A DNA stretch of 64,000 bases from Vibrio penaeicida (GTDB lineage Bacteria > Pseudomonadota > Gammaproteobacteria > Enterobacterales > Vibrionaceae): the NCBI RefSeq assembly GCF_019977755.1, contig NZ_AP025144.1, positions 3,968,001-4,032,000 on the forward strand, in the 5' to 3' direction. Made by a program: the position numbers and the translations under genes. Positions 1 through 7,082 of the stretch are shown here, in pieces (within the stretch, counting starts at the first letter, position 1; each line of letters starts with the position of its first letter). Under the pieces are notes generated by a model that saw only the letters and a program-made list of their open reading frames with translations, was not told the DNA's origin and searched no databases.

Positions 1-64
1 AAAACCCAAAATAAGTGCTATTCTTTTTGTCAACGGATAAATTATATATTTTAGGAGCAGCGTT

Positions 65-148
65 ATGATTACGTCTTCACAAAGACAAGGACTTGTAATG
101 ATTGCAGTAGTTGTTGGTTTAATGACGCTGCCAATGCTTTACATTTAA
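65..148 (+). CDS. Very small single-pass membrane protein (27 aa), function unknown
   Basis: ATG preceded by a clear AGGAG ribosome-binding site about 8 bases upstream, then 27 codons and TAA. The product has a short polar N-terminus (MITSSQRQG) followed by one hydrophobic stretch of about 18 residues, so it should sit in the inner membrane. A strong hairpin terminator follows at 181-213. Its size resembles YnhF-type mini membrane proteins of enterics, but I cannot assign it to that family from sequence alone. Start, Shine-Dalgarno and terminator together make a real gene more likely than chance. Confidence 0.55.
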   Translation: MITSSQRQGLVMIAVVVGLMTLPMLYI

Positions 149-180
149 GTTCCAGCGAATCATTTCATGATGGAACGAAT

Positions 181-213
181 AAAAAAGGGTAACGCAATGC
201 GTTACCCTTTTTT
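181..213. terminator. Bidirectional intrinsic terminator
   Basis: Perfect 15-bp inverted repeat (181-195 and 199-213) with a 3-base loop and A/T runs on both sides. It lies between the small + strand ORF and the end of the minus-strand gene at 234, so it can serve both. Confidence 0.85.
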
Positions 214-233
214 ATTCGTTCAAATTCTGTTGT

Positions 234-599
234 TTAAAGGTGTTTACTGAGTTCTTGCCAGTGCGCGTAATAGAAACTTAGAGCCACTAGTGTAATCACA
301 ACCATTAAACTCAGTGCCACCCCCCAAATAAATCGACCACTTCTCGGTGTCAGCTCTTTCTCACATTCATCACACAGCTTCAAAAAGCGAATGGAATCAT
401 CAAGCTCTTCTATATGTTCGTTAACAAGCGAATCCCTTGTTGCCGCTACTGTGCGTAATTTGTCGATCACGTCATGAGGTAATCGTTCTTCGCAGCTTGA
501 AATCAACTGCTCCATCGTCCCACCAGATGCGTGGTATTGCTGCCTAAGCAACTTTTCCAGCCTGCGGGTCTTTGTCACGACTTTTTCAATATCTGACAT
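234..599 (-). CDS. Conserved-looking membrane-anchored protein, function unknown (121 aa)
   Basis: A mostly charged, helical cytoplasmic part (about residues 1-90, rich in E/K/R/L with coiled-coil potential) is followed by one hydrophobic segment near residues 93-113 and a short tail. This suggests a tail-anchored inner-membrane protein. The start has a GGAGGGA Shine-Dalgarno upstream on the minus strand. It contains cysteines at about 35, 77 and 80 but no recognised motif. It stands alone, ending at the shared terminator at 181-213. I do not recognise the family. Confidence 0.65.
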   Translation of the reverse strand: MSDIEKVVTKTRRLEKLLRQQYHASGGTMEQLISSCEERLPHDVIDKLRTVAATRDSLVNEHIEELDDSIRFLKLCDECEKELTPRSGRFIWGVALSLMVVITLVALSFYYAHWQELSKHL

Positions 600-833
600 T
601 ACCGTCCCTCCCTACTGGGTAGTTGGCACAACTTTCCACCAACACAACCAGTTTCATAACCTATTGCCCAGCATATACCTAACTCGCTGTTTTATGGCTA
701 TCCTCGTTTGAATTTAGCGCATTTACCGCAACAAATTCTCTAGCTAGATCACGATTTGTGTCGCATTCCTATGACGAAGCGTCTGGTAAGAGTAAAATTG
801 AACACCATTGTGTTTCATAGATGATATTTCCTC

Positions 834-1163
834 ATGCCTCTTACTCTGTTTGCCCTATTGATCCTTCTCGCGCTTGCTGCAGGTTGGTTTTTTGTTCAAT
901 TTCAAAAACGCCATACGTTTGGTGAAGATGCGCCAGAGCAAACAACGGAAGTGACCGTTTTAGACAAACAAATCATTGATGTTCCCGACCCTAAAGAAGG
1001 TGAAGAATCTCAAGAATATTGGATCTACATCCAAAAAGGTAAAGTCGGTCCTAAACGTGAATTCCAAATTGGTGTTCACTACTATCACGCTCTAAACCCA
1101 GGTGACAAAGGAACGCTGACTTATAAAGGTCAGAAGTTCATGCATTTTGCTTTAAAGCGTTAG
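834..1163 (+). CDS. DUF2500 family protein (YhhM-like)
   Basis: 109 residues with an N-terminal membrane segment (about residues 3-22) followed by a small beta-rich domain. The pattern of a single N-terminal helix, a 'VLDK' strand and a 'PGDKGTLTYKGQKF' C-terminal strand matches the DUF2500 family, of which E. coli YhhM (about 119 aa) is a member. The role is unknown; it is probably anchored in the inner membrane. There is no strong Shine-Dalgarno before the ATG. It is convergent with the acyltransferase gene at 1198. Confidence 0.75.
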   Translation: MPLTLFALLILLALAAGWFFVQFQKRHTFGEDAPEQTTEVTVLDKQIIDVPDPKEGEESQEYWIYIQKGKVGPKREFQIGVHYYHALNPGDKGTLTYKGQKFMHFALKR

Positions 1164-1197
1164 GGCCTGTTAATCCAGTTCGATAGCGACACTGTTT

Positions 1198-2217
1198 CTA
1201 TGGTACCAACCATCTTGTATGGCTTGACTTAGACAGCCCCCAGCTCATCAATAACGCGCCAAAGAATCCAATAAACGTCCACAGTGGGATCACCCATAAT
1301 GGATGATTGCCTTCGTACCATTGCCACTGGTACAGGGGTAAAAGCATTAATGGGTGCGTAAGGTAAATCCCTAAGCTATGACGGCTGACAAACGAAACCA
1401 AACGTTTCGACTTGTCACTTAGCTTGAGGGCAAAGTATCTCACCAATAAAAACAGCGCCGCAGCTTCCATCACGGTGTTAATGGTTTTGTACGACAGCCA
1501 TCGCCCAACTCGATATTGTTCCGCTTCTAAACTCAATGTAATCACTTGATAGGCATTACAAGCAATCGCTGCTATCGCTACGGTTCCTAGCAGTAAAACG
1601 AAAGACAAAGGCACGCTCTCTTGCTTAAACAACAAATAACCGAGAAGTAGGTATCCGGAAAAAAGCCACAAGTCGTTTGACCACAATCCATCAATAAAAA
1701 ACAGATTCAGCGTTGTGGTCATCATCCAAACCACCAGCAAAGCAATCAGCGGAGGGCGGTCAGCGTGTTGAGCCAAGTGAGTCAGAAATGGGGCAACAAA
1801 ATACAACGGGATAAAATAATAAAAAAAGCCCAGATGGTAATAGGTTTCGTGATAAAAAAACGCCGAGACTTTTTCTATTAGTACGTTAAGACTCAATCCA
1901 TCCGTTAAGGAATAAGAGACAATCACAGCGAAAATAAACGACCAAACCACAAACGGCACAACCACCTTCACCACACGCCTTTGAACGTAATAACGTAAAT
2001 TAAATGGGCGTTGATCACTGAGCAGCAACGCTCCTGTAATCATGATAAAAATAGGAACTGCCCAACGAATGGCGCTGTTCAAGGTTATCGCACTGAGCCA
2101 ATGACCTATCGGAGTCTCCCCGAGCAAGTGACGATACGGACCAAGAACGTGAATTGCGACAACAGCAACCGCCGCAACGCACCGCAATAGGTCAAAATAG
2201 AAAATTCTTTGTTGCAT
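1198..2217 (-). CDS. Membrane acyltransferase family 3 protein (OafA/WecH-like)
   Basis: 339 residues, almost entirely made of about ten hydrophobic helices, beginning with the hallmark 'FYFDLLRCVAAVAVVAIHV'. The R and the H in that first helix are the conserved pair of acyltransferase family 3, which transfers O-acetyl or other acyl groups to surface carbohydrates. WecH (O-acetylation of enterobacterial common antigen) is one member; the acceptor here is unknown. GGGAG precedes the ATG by about nine bases. No polysaccharide genes are nearby, so context does not identify the substrate. Confidence 0.8.
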   Translation of the reverse strand: MQQRIFYFDLLRCVAAVAVVAIHVLGPYRHLLGETPIGHWLSAITLNSAIRWAVPIFIMITGALLLSDQRPFNLRYYVQRRVVKVVVPFVVWSFIFAVIVSYSLTDGLSLNVLIEKVSAFFYHETYYHLGFFYYFIPLYFVAPFLTHLAQHADRPPLIALLVVWMMTTTLNLFFIDGLWSNDLWLFSGYLLLGYLLFKQESVPLSFVLLLGTVAIAAIACNAYQVITLSLEAEQYRVGRWLSYKTINTVMEAAALFLLVRYFALKLSDKSKRLVSFVSRHSLGIYLTHPLMLLPLYQWQWYEGNHPLWVIPLWTFIGFFGALLMSWGLSKSSHTRWLVP

Positions 2218-2342
2218 AACATACTCCCAACTTCCCCAAATATATCAGTAAAAGCCGGGAGTACTATGTTACCAACCGTCAGAAAAAGGGAACTCACGGT
2301 CAGAAACAGGTGAGTATTTTCTGTTTGTTAGAACAGCTCACA

Positions 2343-3062
2343 TTACGCTGGCTGACGCGTGGCGGCGATAACGATTTCACGCACACATACATTTTGTGGT
2401 TGGTTGTAGGCATAACTGATCGCATTAGCGATATCTTCTGGCACAATCACACCGCCCATACCCTCTTTCCACTCTTCATAGCCCGCTTTGATGTCATCGC
2501 TGGTCGTATGGCTCAATAGCTCAGTTTCAACGGCGCCTGGTGCAATGGTGACCATCCGAACGCTATCGTCAGCCACTTCTTCACGAATGTTTTCCGTAAT
2601 GGCATGCACGGCAAACTTAGTGCCGCAGTATGCAGAATGACTAGGGAAGGTTTTGCGACCAGCAATGCTACTGATGTTGATGACTGTACCTGTTTTGCGA
2701 GCTTTCATTTTCGCCAGTACCACATGGATACCATTCAACAAACCCATCACGTTCACATCGAACATGGTTTTCCACTCTTGTGGATCTTGCTCGTGCGCAT
2801 TACCCAACAGCATCACACCTGCGTTGTTGATCAAACCATCAACCGGGCCAAACGCCTCTTCCGCTTCCACAATTGCGGCTTCAAAGCTTTTCACATCGGT
2901 CACATCAACATTTCGGCACAAAGTGTTAGGCAGGTTTAACGCTTCCAGTTTCTCAATTCGGCGTGCCAGTAAAAGCAGAGAGTAGCCTTCTGCTGACAAC
3001 TTTTTCGCGGTGGCTTCACCAATACCTGAACTTGCACCAGTAATTACTATTAACTTCGACAT
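2343..3062 (-). CDS. Short-chain dehydrogenase/reductase (SDR), NAD(P)-dependent
   Basis: 239 residues from the chosen start (MSKLIVITGASSGIG). It shows the cofactor glycine motif TGASSGIG, the NNAG motif, and the catalytic Ser and Y-x-x-x-K (ISSIAG, then AYCGTK). This is a classical SDR related to the YdfG/serine-dehydrogenase-like clade. The reading frame opens upstream to 3101, but the internal ATG at 3062 sits at the start of the Rossmann fold and has a purine-rich ribosome site. It is divergent from a LysR regulator at 3188, which probably controls it. Substrate unknown. Confidence 0.88.
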   Translation of the reverse strand: MSKLIVITGASSGIGEATAKKLSAEGYSLLLLARRIEKLEALNLPNTLCRNVDVTDVKSFEAAIVEAEEAFGPVDGLINNAGVMLLGNAHEQDPQEWKTMFDVNVMGLLNGIHVVLAKMKARKTGTVINISSIAGRKTFPSHSAYCGTKFAVHAITENIREEVADDSVRMVTIAPGAVETELLSHTTSDDIKAGYEEWKEGMGGVIVPEDIANAISYAYNQPQNVCVREIVIAATRQPA

Positions 3063-3187
3063 TTTCTTTCTCTCTATCTGTTTCACGGGAACGGAGGACA
3101 CTATATGGATAAGAGAAATAAATGATAAATATCGTTTTCTGAGGTTTATGATAAGTTTAAGTTATAGATAATAATGAGAAGACCACC

Positions 3188-4018
3188 ATGGATTTGCGTT
3201 TACTGAAAAGCTTTTTTGCGGTTTACGAAGAGAAGAACATTACACTCGCTGCAGAACGCTGCTTCGTCTCCCAGCCCTCTATCTCTAATGCTATTAAGCA
3301 GTTAGAAGAGGAATTAAATACATCTCTCTTTGTTAGACATAAAAAAGGGGTCAACCTGACCGACGAGGCTCATCACCTTTACCCGCTGGCAATCCGCTTA
3401 CTTCATGACGTGCAAAAGCTACCTTCACTATTCCAAGAACGCAATCAATGCCTACCTATTAAACTCGCTACTTTTCCAGACATCAGTCAATCAGAACTGG
3501 CAAAACTGCTGGCTAAGCTTGCCAAGCACGCTCCAAGCTTACTAATTGAACTGGTGGATCATAACGCAGATTATGATGCGCGAATCTCTTTGGATATGTT
3601 TCAGCAAGAAGACGAAATATTCTCGCCACTTTGGGAGGAAGACTACGTCCTTTGCATGCTGTCCGATCACCCTTTAGCCAATCAAGACGCAGTGGATTTA
3701 AACCAGTTACATCAACATGATTTCATCGAATGCCCACCGTGTGAAGCCCACCAGCAAACCGTTGGGCTACTTGCCTGCGATGGGCTTGCTGTCAATTTGG
3801 TTGCTAAAGCTGAGCATAAAACACAAGTCATGCATTTGGCACAGGCGGGAGTGGGTATATCTTTTCTGCCAACGGGTGTATTAGAAGCGTCTAACATGCT
3901 GGTCACCAAGGCATTAAATGGTCCAAGGATGTTTCGTCGGATCGGGCTGTGCTATCCAACCAATACCAGCCTTAACCCAGCCCTTCAATTAGTATTGAAA
4001 ACGCTAAATCGAAACTAG
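3188..4018 (+). CDS. LysR-family transcriptional regulator
   Basis: 276 residues. The N-terminal winged helix-turn-helix is clear (MDLRLLKSFFAVYEEKNITLAAER, then SQPSISNAIKQLEEEL), followed by a periplasmic-binding-protein-like effector domain from about residue 88. It is transcribed away from the SDR gene with about 125 bases between the two starts, the usual arrangement for a LysR regulator and its target. It is not OxyR itself: that regulator would show the two redox cysteines in a different context. Effector unknown. Confidence 0.88.
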   Translation: MDLRLLKSFFAVYEEKNITLAAERCFVSQPSISNAIKQLEEELNTSLFVRHKKGVNLTDEAHHLYPLAIRLLHDVQKLPSLFQERNQCLPIKLATFPDISQSELAKLLAKLAKHAPSLLIELVDHNADYDARISLDMFQQEDEIFSPLWEEDYVLCMLSDHPLANQDAVDLNQLHQHDFIECPPCEAHQQTVGLLACDGLAVNLVAKAEHKTQVMHLAQAGVGISFLPTGVLEASNMLVTKALNGPRMFRRIGLCYPTNTSLNPALQLVLKTLNRN

Positions 4019-4033
4019 GAGGCATTGGAATTG

Positions 4034-4070
4034 ATAGTTTTTAGCTATCGAATAGATAATTACAATCGAT
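4034..4070 (+). promoter_or_regulatory. Candidate OxyR-binding site upstream of the Dps gene
   Basis: The sequence fits the four-part OxyR pattern ATAG-N7-CTAT-N7-ATAG-N7-CTAT: ATAG at 4034, CTAT at 4045, ATAA at 4056 and CGAT at 4067, all at the exact spacing. Two of sixteen core bases differ. The internal T and A positions of each half also fit. It ends about 74 bases before the dps start codon. Confidence 0.65.
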
Positions 4071-4143
4071 TTTATCTAATAATAAAATATAGCTATTCTA
4101 CTCCCATAGCCAAGAAGAACATTCAAAACATTGGGAGAGCATT

Positions 4144-4614
4144 ATGAATACGACACTTATCGGTTTAGACCAACAACAATCAGAAGACCTAGCACAAGCT
4201 CTGAATCAGCTACTCGCCAATTATCAGGTGCTGTACATGAACAGCCGCGGTTATCACTGGAATATCAAAGGTCACGCGTTTTTCGAATTGCATGAAAAAT
4301 TTGAAGAAATCTACACTGACTTGCAAACCAAAGTGGATGAAATCGCTGAACGTATCTTAACCCTTGGGCACACACCGCTGCATAGCTTCTCGGAATACTT
4401 AGAAGTCAGCACGATTGAAGAACACACTCAAGCATTTGATGGTCAGAGCACAATGACAGGGCTTGTAAATGGTTTTGGGAAACTTATCCGTCAGCAACGC
4501 AACATTCTTGCAGTAGCAGGCGACGCAGACGATGAAGGCACCGCCGCACAAATGGGTGATTACATCCGTGAACAAGAAAAGCTCGTGTGGATGCTGAACG
4601 CTTGGCTTCAGTAA
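4144..4614 (+). CDS. dps: Dps-family ferritin-like DNA-protection protein
   Basis: 156 residues, the normal length of Dps (DNA protection during starvation). The family's ferroxidase residues are visible: 'YHWNIKGHAFFELHEKFEEIYTD' carries the H and the E/D pair, and 'DEIAERILTLG' follows. Dps assembles into a 12-subunit shell that oxidises and stores iron and shields DNA from peroxide. The ribosome site is GGGAG. An OxyR-type motif just upstream (4034-4070) indicates peroxide induction, and a hairpin terminator follows at 4693. Not in an operon. Confidence 0.9.
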   Translation: MNTTLIGLDQQQSEDLAQALNQLLANYQVLYMNSRGYHWNIKGHAFFELHEKFEEIYTDLQTKVDEIAERILTLGHTPLHSFSEYLEVSTIEEHTQAFDGQSTMTGLVNGFGKLIRQQRNILAVAGDADDEGTAAQMGDYIREQEKLVWMLNAWLQ

Positions 4615-4692
4615 GGTCTGTAGACCCGAGCCTTAGAACATAATCCTTGCACTATTTGGGTAATTTACCCGCTTTAGAGTTCCCCCTCTTTA

Positions 4693-4715
4693 CCCGGCTA
4701 AATGCCGGGATTTTT
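4693..4715 (+). terminator. Intrinsic terminator after dps
   Basis: CCCGGC (4693-4698) pairs with GCCGGG (4704-4709), followed by ATTTTTCTT on the plus strand, between dps and the convergent LacI-family gene. Confidence 0.75.
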
Positions 4716-4716
4716 C

Positions 4717-5727
4717 TTATCCATGCATTTTCGTACGTACCGTAGAGCGCACAATAAATCGAGATTTGATGCGTACCGTCTTACTCGGTTGTTCTTCATT
4801 GATAAAATCGACAGCAAGGCGTGCAATCTCTTCTGGCGGCTGATGGAAAGTCGTTAAGTCATACCCCGCCCAACTCGCCTGATCAATATCATCATACCCA
4901 ACAACACTGATGTCTTTAGGGACGTCGAGACCAAATTTCTTACGAGCTGTATCGATGAATCCGCATGCCAGTAAATCCGACGCACAAAATACCGCTTCAG
5001 GTAAGTCGACGTGGCTGAGGATCTCATTGGCCAGTTGACATCCGCCTTCATAGCTTGTCTCACCTATCTCGAAGAATTGCGTGTTCAACGATTTCTTCTT
5101 TGCCTCTAATTGAAAGGCTTCCATGCGCTCTGTTAAGCCTTGAGAACTCGACTGAGATTTAGCAAATGCCACTTTGCTAAATCCTGCCCTCAAAAACAAT
5201 TGGCAAACACGTTCAGCCGCCGCGAGGTTATCTGGGCGAATGTTTAGGCAGTTTTCAAACGTCTCTTCCCGATCCAGCAATATCAACCTTTGACCAAACC
5301 GGATACACGCTTCGACGACCGAGCGAGATGGAGAGCCCGACAGTATAATTGTGGCTTCTGCACGAAAATGAATGGTCCGCTTTAGCGCATTTTCCGCATC
5401 CCCTGAGCCCGAAGTAATAACAAAAGCGGCTCGGCCACTATTTTGAATGCTCTCAATCAACGCATCACACAGTTTTGAGTGCCACGGCTGGACAATATGA
5501 TCAGCAACGATGCACACGATACCACTTTTCCCTTCAATTAAGCCTTTGGCTAACCGGTTTTCTTCATAACCAAGCTCTTCTGCTGCTTTGAGAACTTTCT
5601 CGCGTGTTGCTTGAGATACCGTCCCACCAGAAAAAGTTCTCGAAACCGCTGAACGAGACACACCCGCCAACTCAGCAACAGCACTAGAAGTCACCTTTCC
5701 TTTTGTTTTTAATGATTTTATTTCCAT
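4717..5727 (-). CDS. LacI-family transcriptional regulator
   Basis: 336 residues. The N-terminal helix-turn-helix and hinge are typical (VAELAGVSRSAVSRTFSGG, residues about 17-35), followed by a periplasmic-binding-protein-fold effector domain ending in the family pattern 'DLTTFHQPPEEIARLAVDF'. It is divergent from the binding-protein-dependent transporter operon starting at 5960, which is almost certainly its target. LacI-family regulators mostly sense sugars or sugar phosphates, which bears on what that transporter imports. Confidence 0.9.
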   Translation of the reverse strand: MEIKSLKTKGKVTSSAVAELAGVSRSAVSRTFSGGTVSQATREKVLKAAEELGYEENRLAKGLIEGKSGIVCIVADHIVQPWHSKLCDALIESIQNSGRAAFVITSGSGDAENALKRTIHFRAEATIILSGSPSRSVVEACIRFGQRLILLDREETFENCLNIRPDNLAAAERVCQLFLRAGFSKVAFAKSQSSSQGLTERMEAFQLEAKKKSLNTQFFEIGETSYEGGCQLANEILSHVDLPEAVFCASDLLACGFIDTARKKFGLDVPKDISVVGYDDIDQASWAGYDLTTFHQPPEEIARLAVDFINEEQPSKTVRIKSRFIVRSTVRTKMHG

Positions 5728-5863
5728 AACAACTCACTAAAGAAATTCACTAGTCGATTAAATGCCGCTCTAATAAAACCGACTAAACCAGTACAAAAAC
5801 CCATCATGACTTAGACAAATCTATATTACAACAAAGATTAAATAGTTGTTAAAAATTTGTTTC

Positions 5864-5897
5864 AAGGGTTGACAGAACCCTTATTGATTGATTACAT
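5864..5897 (+). promoter_or_regulatory. Promoter of the transporter operon with an overlapping operator-like palindrome
   Basis: TTGACA (5869-5874) and TTACAT (5892-5897) are separated by 17 bases. The -35 box is embedded in a perfect inverted repeat, AAGGGTT (5864-5870) and AACCCTT (5876-5882). A second dyad, TGCAC-ACGA-GTGCA, lies at 5907-5920 near the expected transcription start. Binding of the LacI-type regulator here would block RNA polymerase. Confidence 0.5.
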
Positions 5898-5959
5898 TTT
5901 GATCAGTGCACACGAGTGCAACAATGAATTAGATGTTTATTCTTCATGGAGGAAGATTT

Positions 5960-6985
5960 ATGAAATACAAGTTAAGTGCAACATTAGCCGCGATAGCTTT
6001 AACTGGTGTTACCCACAATGTTTATGCTGAAGGCAAACTCAATTTGGTTTGTTCTGCGACAGTTGATGTATGTGAGTCCCTTGCGAAAGGATTCAGTGAA
6101 AAGGCAGATGTGGATGTGAACATGGTTCGCTTATCGTCTGGGGAAGTTTTTGCTCGCGTGAGAGCCGAGGCACGTAACCCTAAGCTTGACATCTGGTGGG
6201 GCGGAACAGGCGAGCCGCATTTGCAGGCAGCAGAACTGAGCCTAACAGAACCGTATAAATCGAAACATTTACCAGAGCTGCACGATTGGGCTGTTTCACA
6301 AGCAAAAAGTGCTAATTACAGAACGGTTGGTGTCTATTCAGGTGTTTTAGGTATTGCCTACAACACGGAACTGTTAGCCAAAAAAGGCATAGAGCCGCCT
6401 AAATGCTGGGAAGATTTACTGAATCCTAAACTTGAAGGAGAAATCCAAGTTGCTAACCCTAATTCATCGGGTACCGCTTATTCAGTACTGGCAACATTAA
6501 GTCAACTTATGGGTGAAAATGAAGCTTACCTGTACTTAATGAAGATGAATGAAAATGTCTCGCAGTACACTAAATCAGGTTCTGCTCCTGTTAAGTCGGC
6601 TGCTCGTGGAGAAAACGCCGTTGCCATTGTTTACCTTCACGATGCCATAAAACAATCGGTTAAAGGGTTCCCTATTGAAACCGTCGCACCTTGTGAAGGA
6701 ACGGGCTATGAAATCGGCTCCATGTCTATTGTAAAAGGAGCACGGAACGCTGAAAACGCTCGCCTATTTTACGATTGGGTGCTCACGCCAGACGCGCAAA
6801 GTCGATTGAAAGATGTAGGCTCATATCAGCTCCCTTCTAACAAATCTTCGACTATTCCAGAAAAGGCACCAAGGCTAGAAGAGACTAAGTTGATTGATTT
6901 CGACTTTGTAACCTACGGGTCTTCAGAAACACGAATTCGCCTTCTTAAGCGTTGGGACGCAGAAGTTGGCGTACTTGCCAAGTAA
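5960..6985 (+). CDS. ABC transporter substrate-binding protein, AfuA-like (probable sugar-phosphate import)
   Basis: 341 residues from the ATG with GGAGG six to ten bases upstream. A signal peptide ends near VYA-EG (residue 23), so the mature protein is periplasmic. It belongs to the bacterial type I binding proteins often labelled 'Fe(III)-binding', but I see no adjacent tyrosine pair of the kind FbpA uses for iron. Motifs such as 'DIWWGGTGEP', 'NSSGTAYS', 'SQYTKSGSAP' and 'PCEGTGYEIG' resemble AfuA, which binds hexose and heptose phosphates. The downstream permease, ATPase and phosphatase genes share the operon. Confidence 0.8.
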   Translation: MKYKLSATLAAIALTGVTHNVYAEGKLNLVCSATVDVCESLAKGFSEKADVDVNMVRLSSGEVFARVRAEARNPKLDIWWGGTGEPHLQAAELSLTEPYKSKHLPELHDWAVSQAKSANYRTVGVYSGVLGIAYNTELLAKKGIEPPKCWEDLLNPKLEGEIQVANPNSSGTAYSVLATLSQLMGENEAYLYLMKMNENVSQYTKSGSAPVKSAARGENAVAIVYLHDAIKQSVKGFPIETVAPCEGTGYEIGSMSIVKGARNAENARLFYDWVLTPDAQSRLKDVGSYQLPSNKSSTIPEKAPRLEETKLIDFDFVTYGSSETRIRLLKRWDAEVGVLAK

Positions 6986-7082
6986 CTCCGCGGCTCCACT
7001 TTAAAAATTCATCTCGTGGTACGGAATGCTCACTCTTGTGAGGAGCATTCTGTACACATCAATAAAAATGTGAGGGAAACGA

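Noticed and set aside
3188..4018. LysR gene as OxyR because it precedes dps
   Set aside because: It lacks the recognisable OxyR sequence, pairs divergently with an SDR gene, and the OxyR-type box lies after its stop codon.
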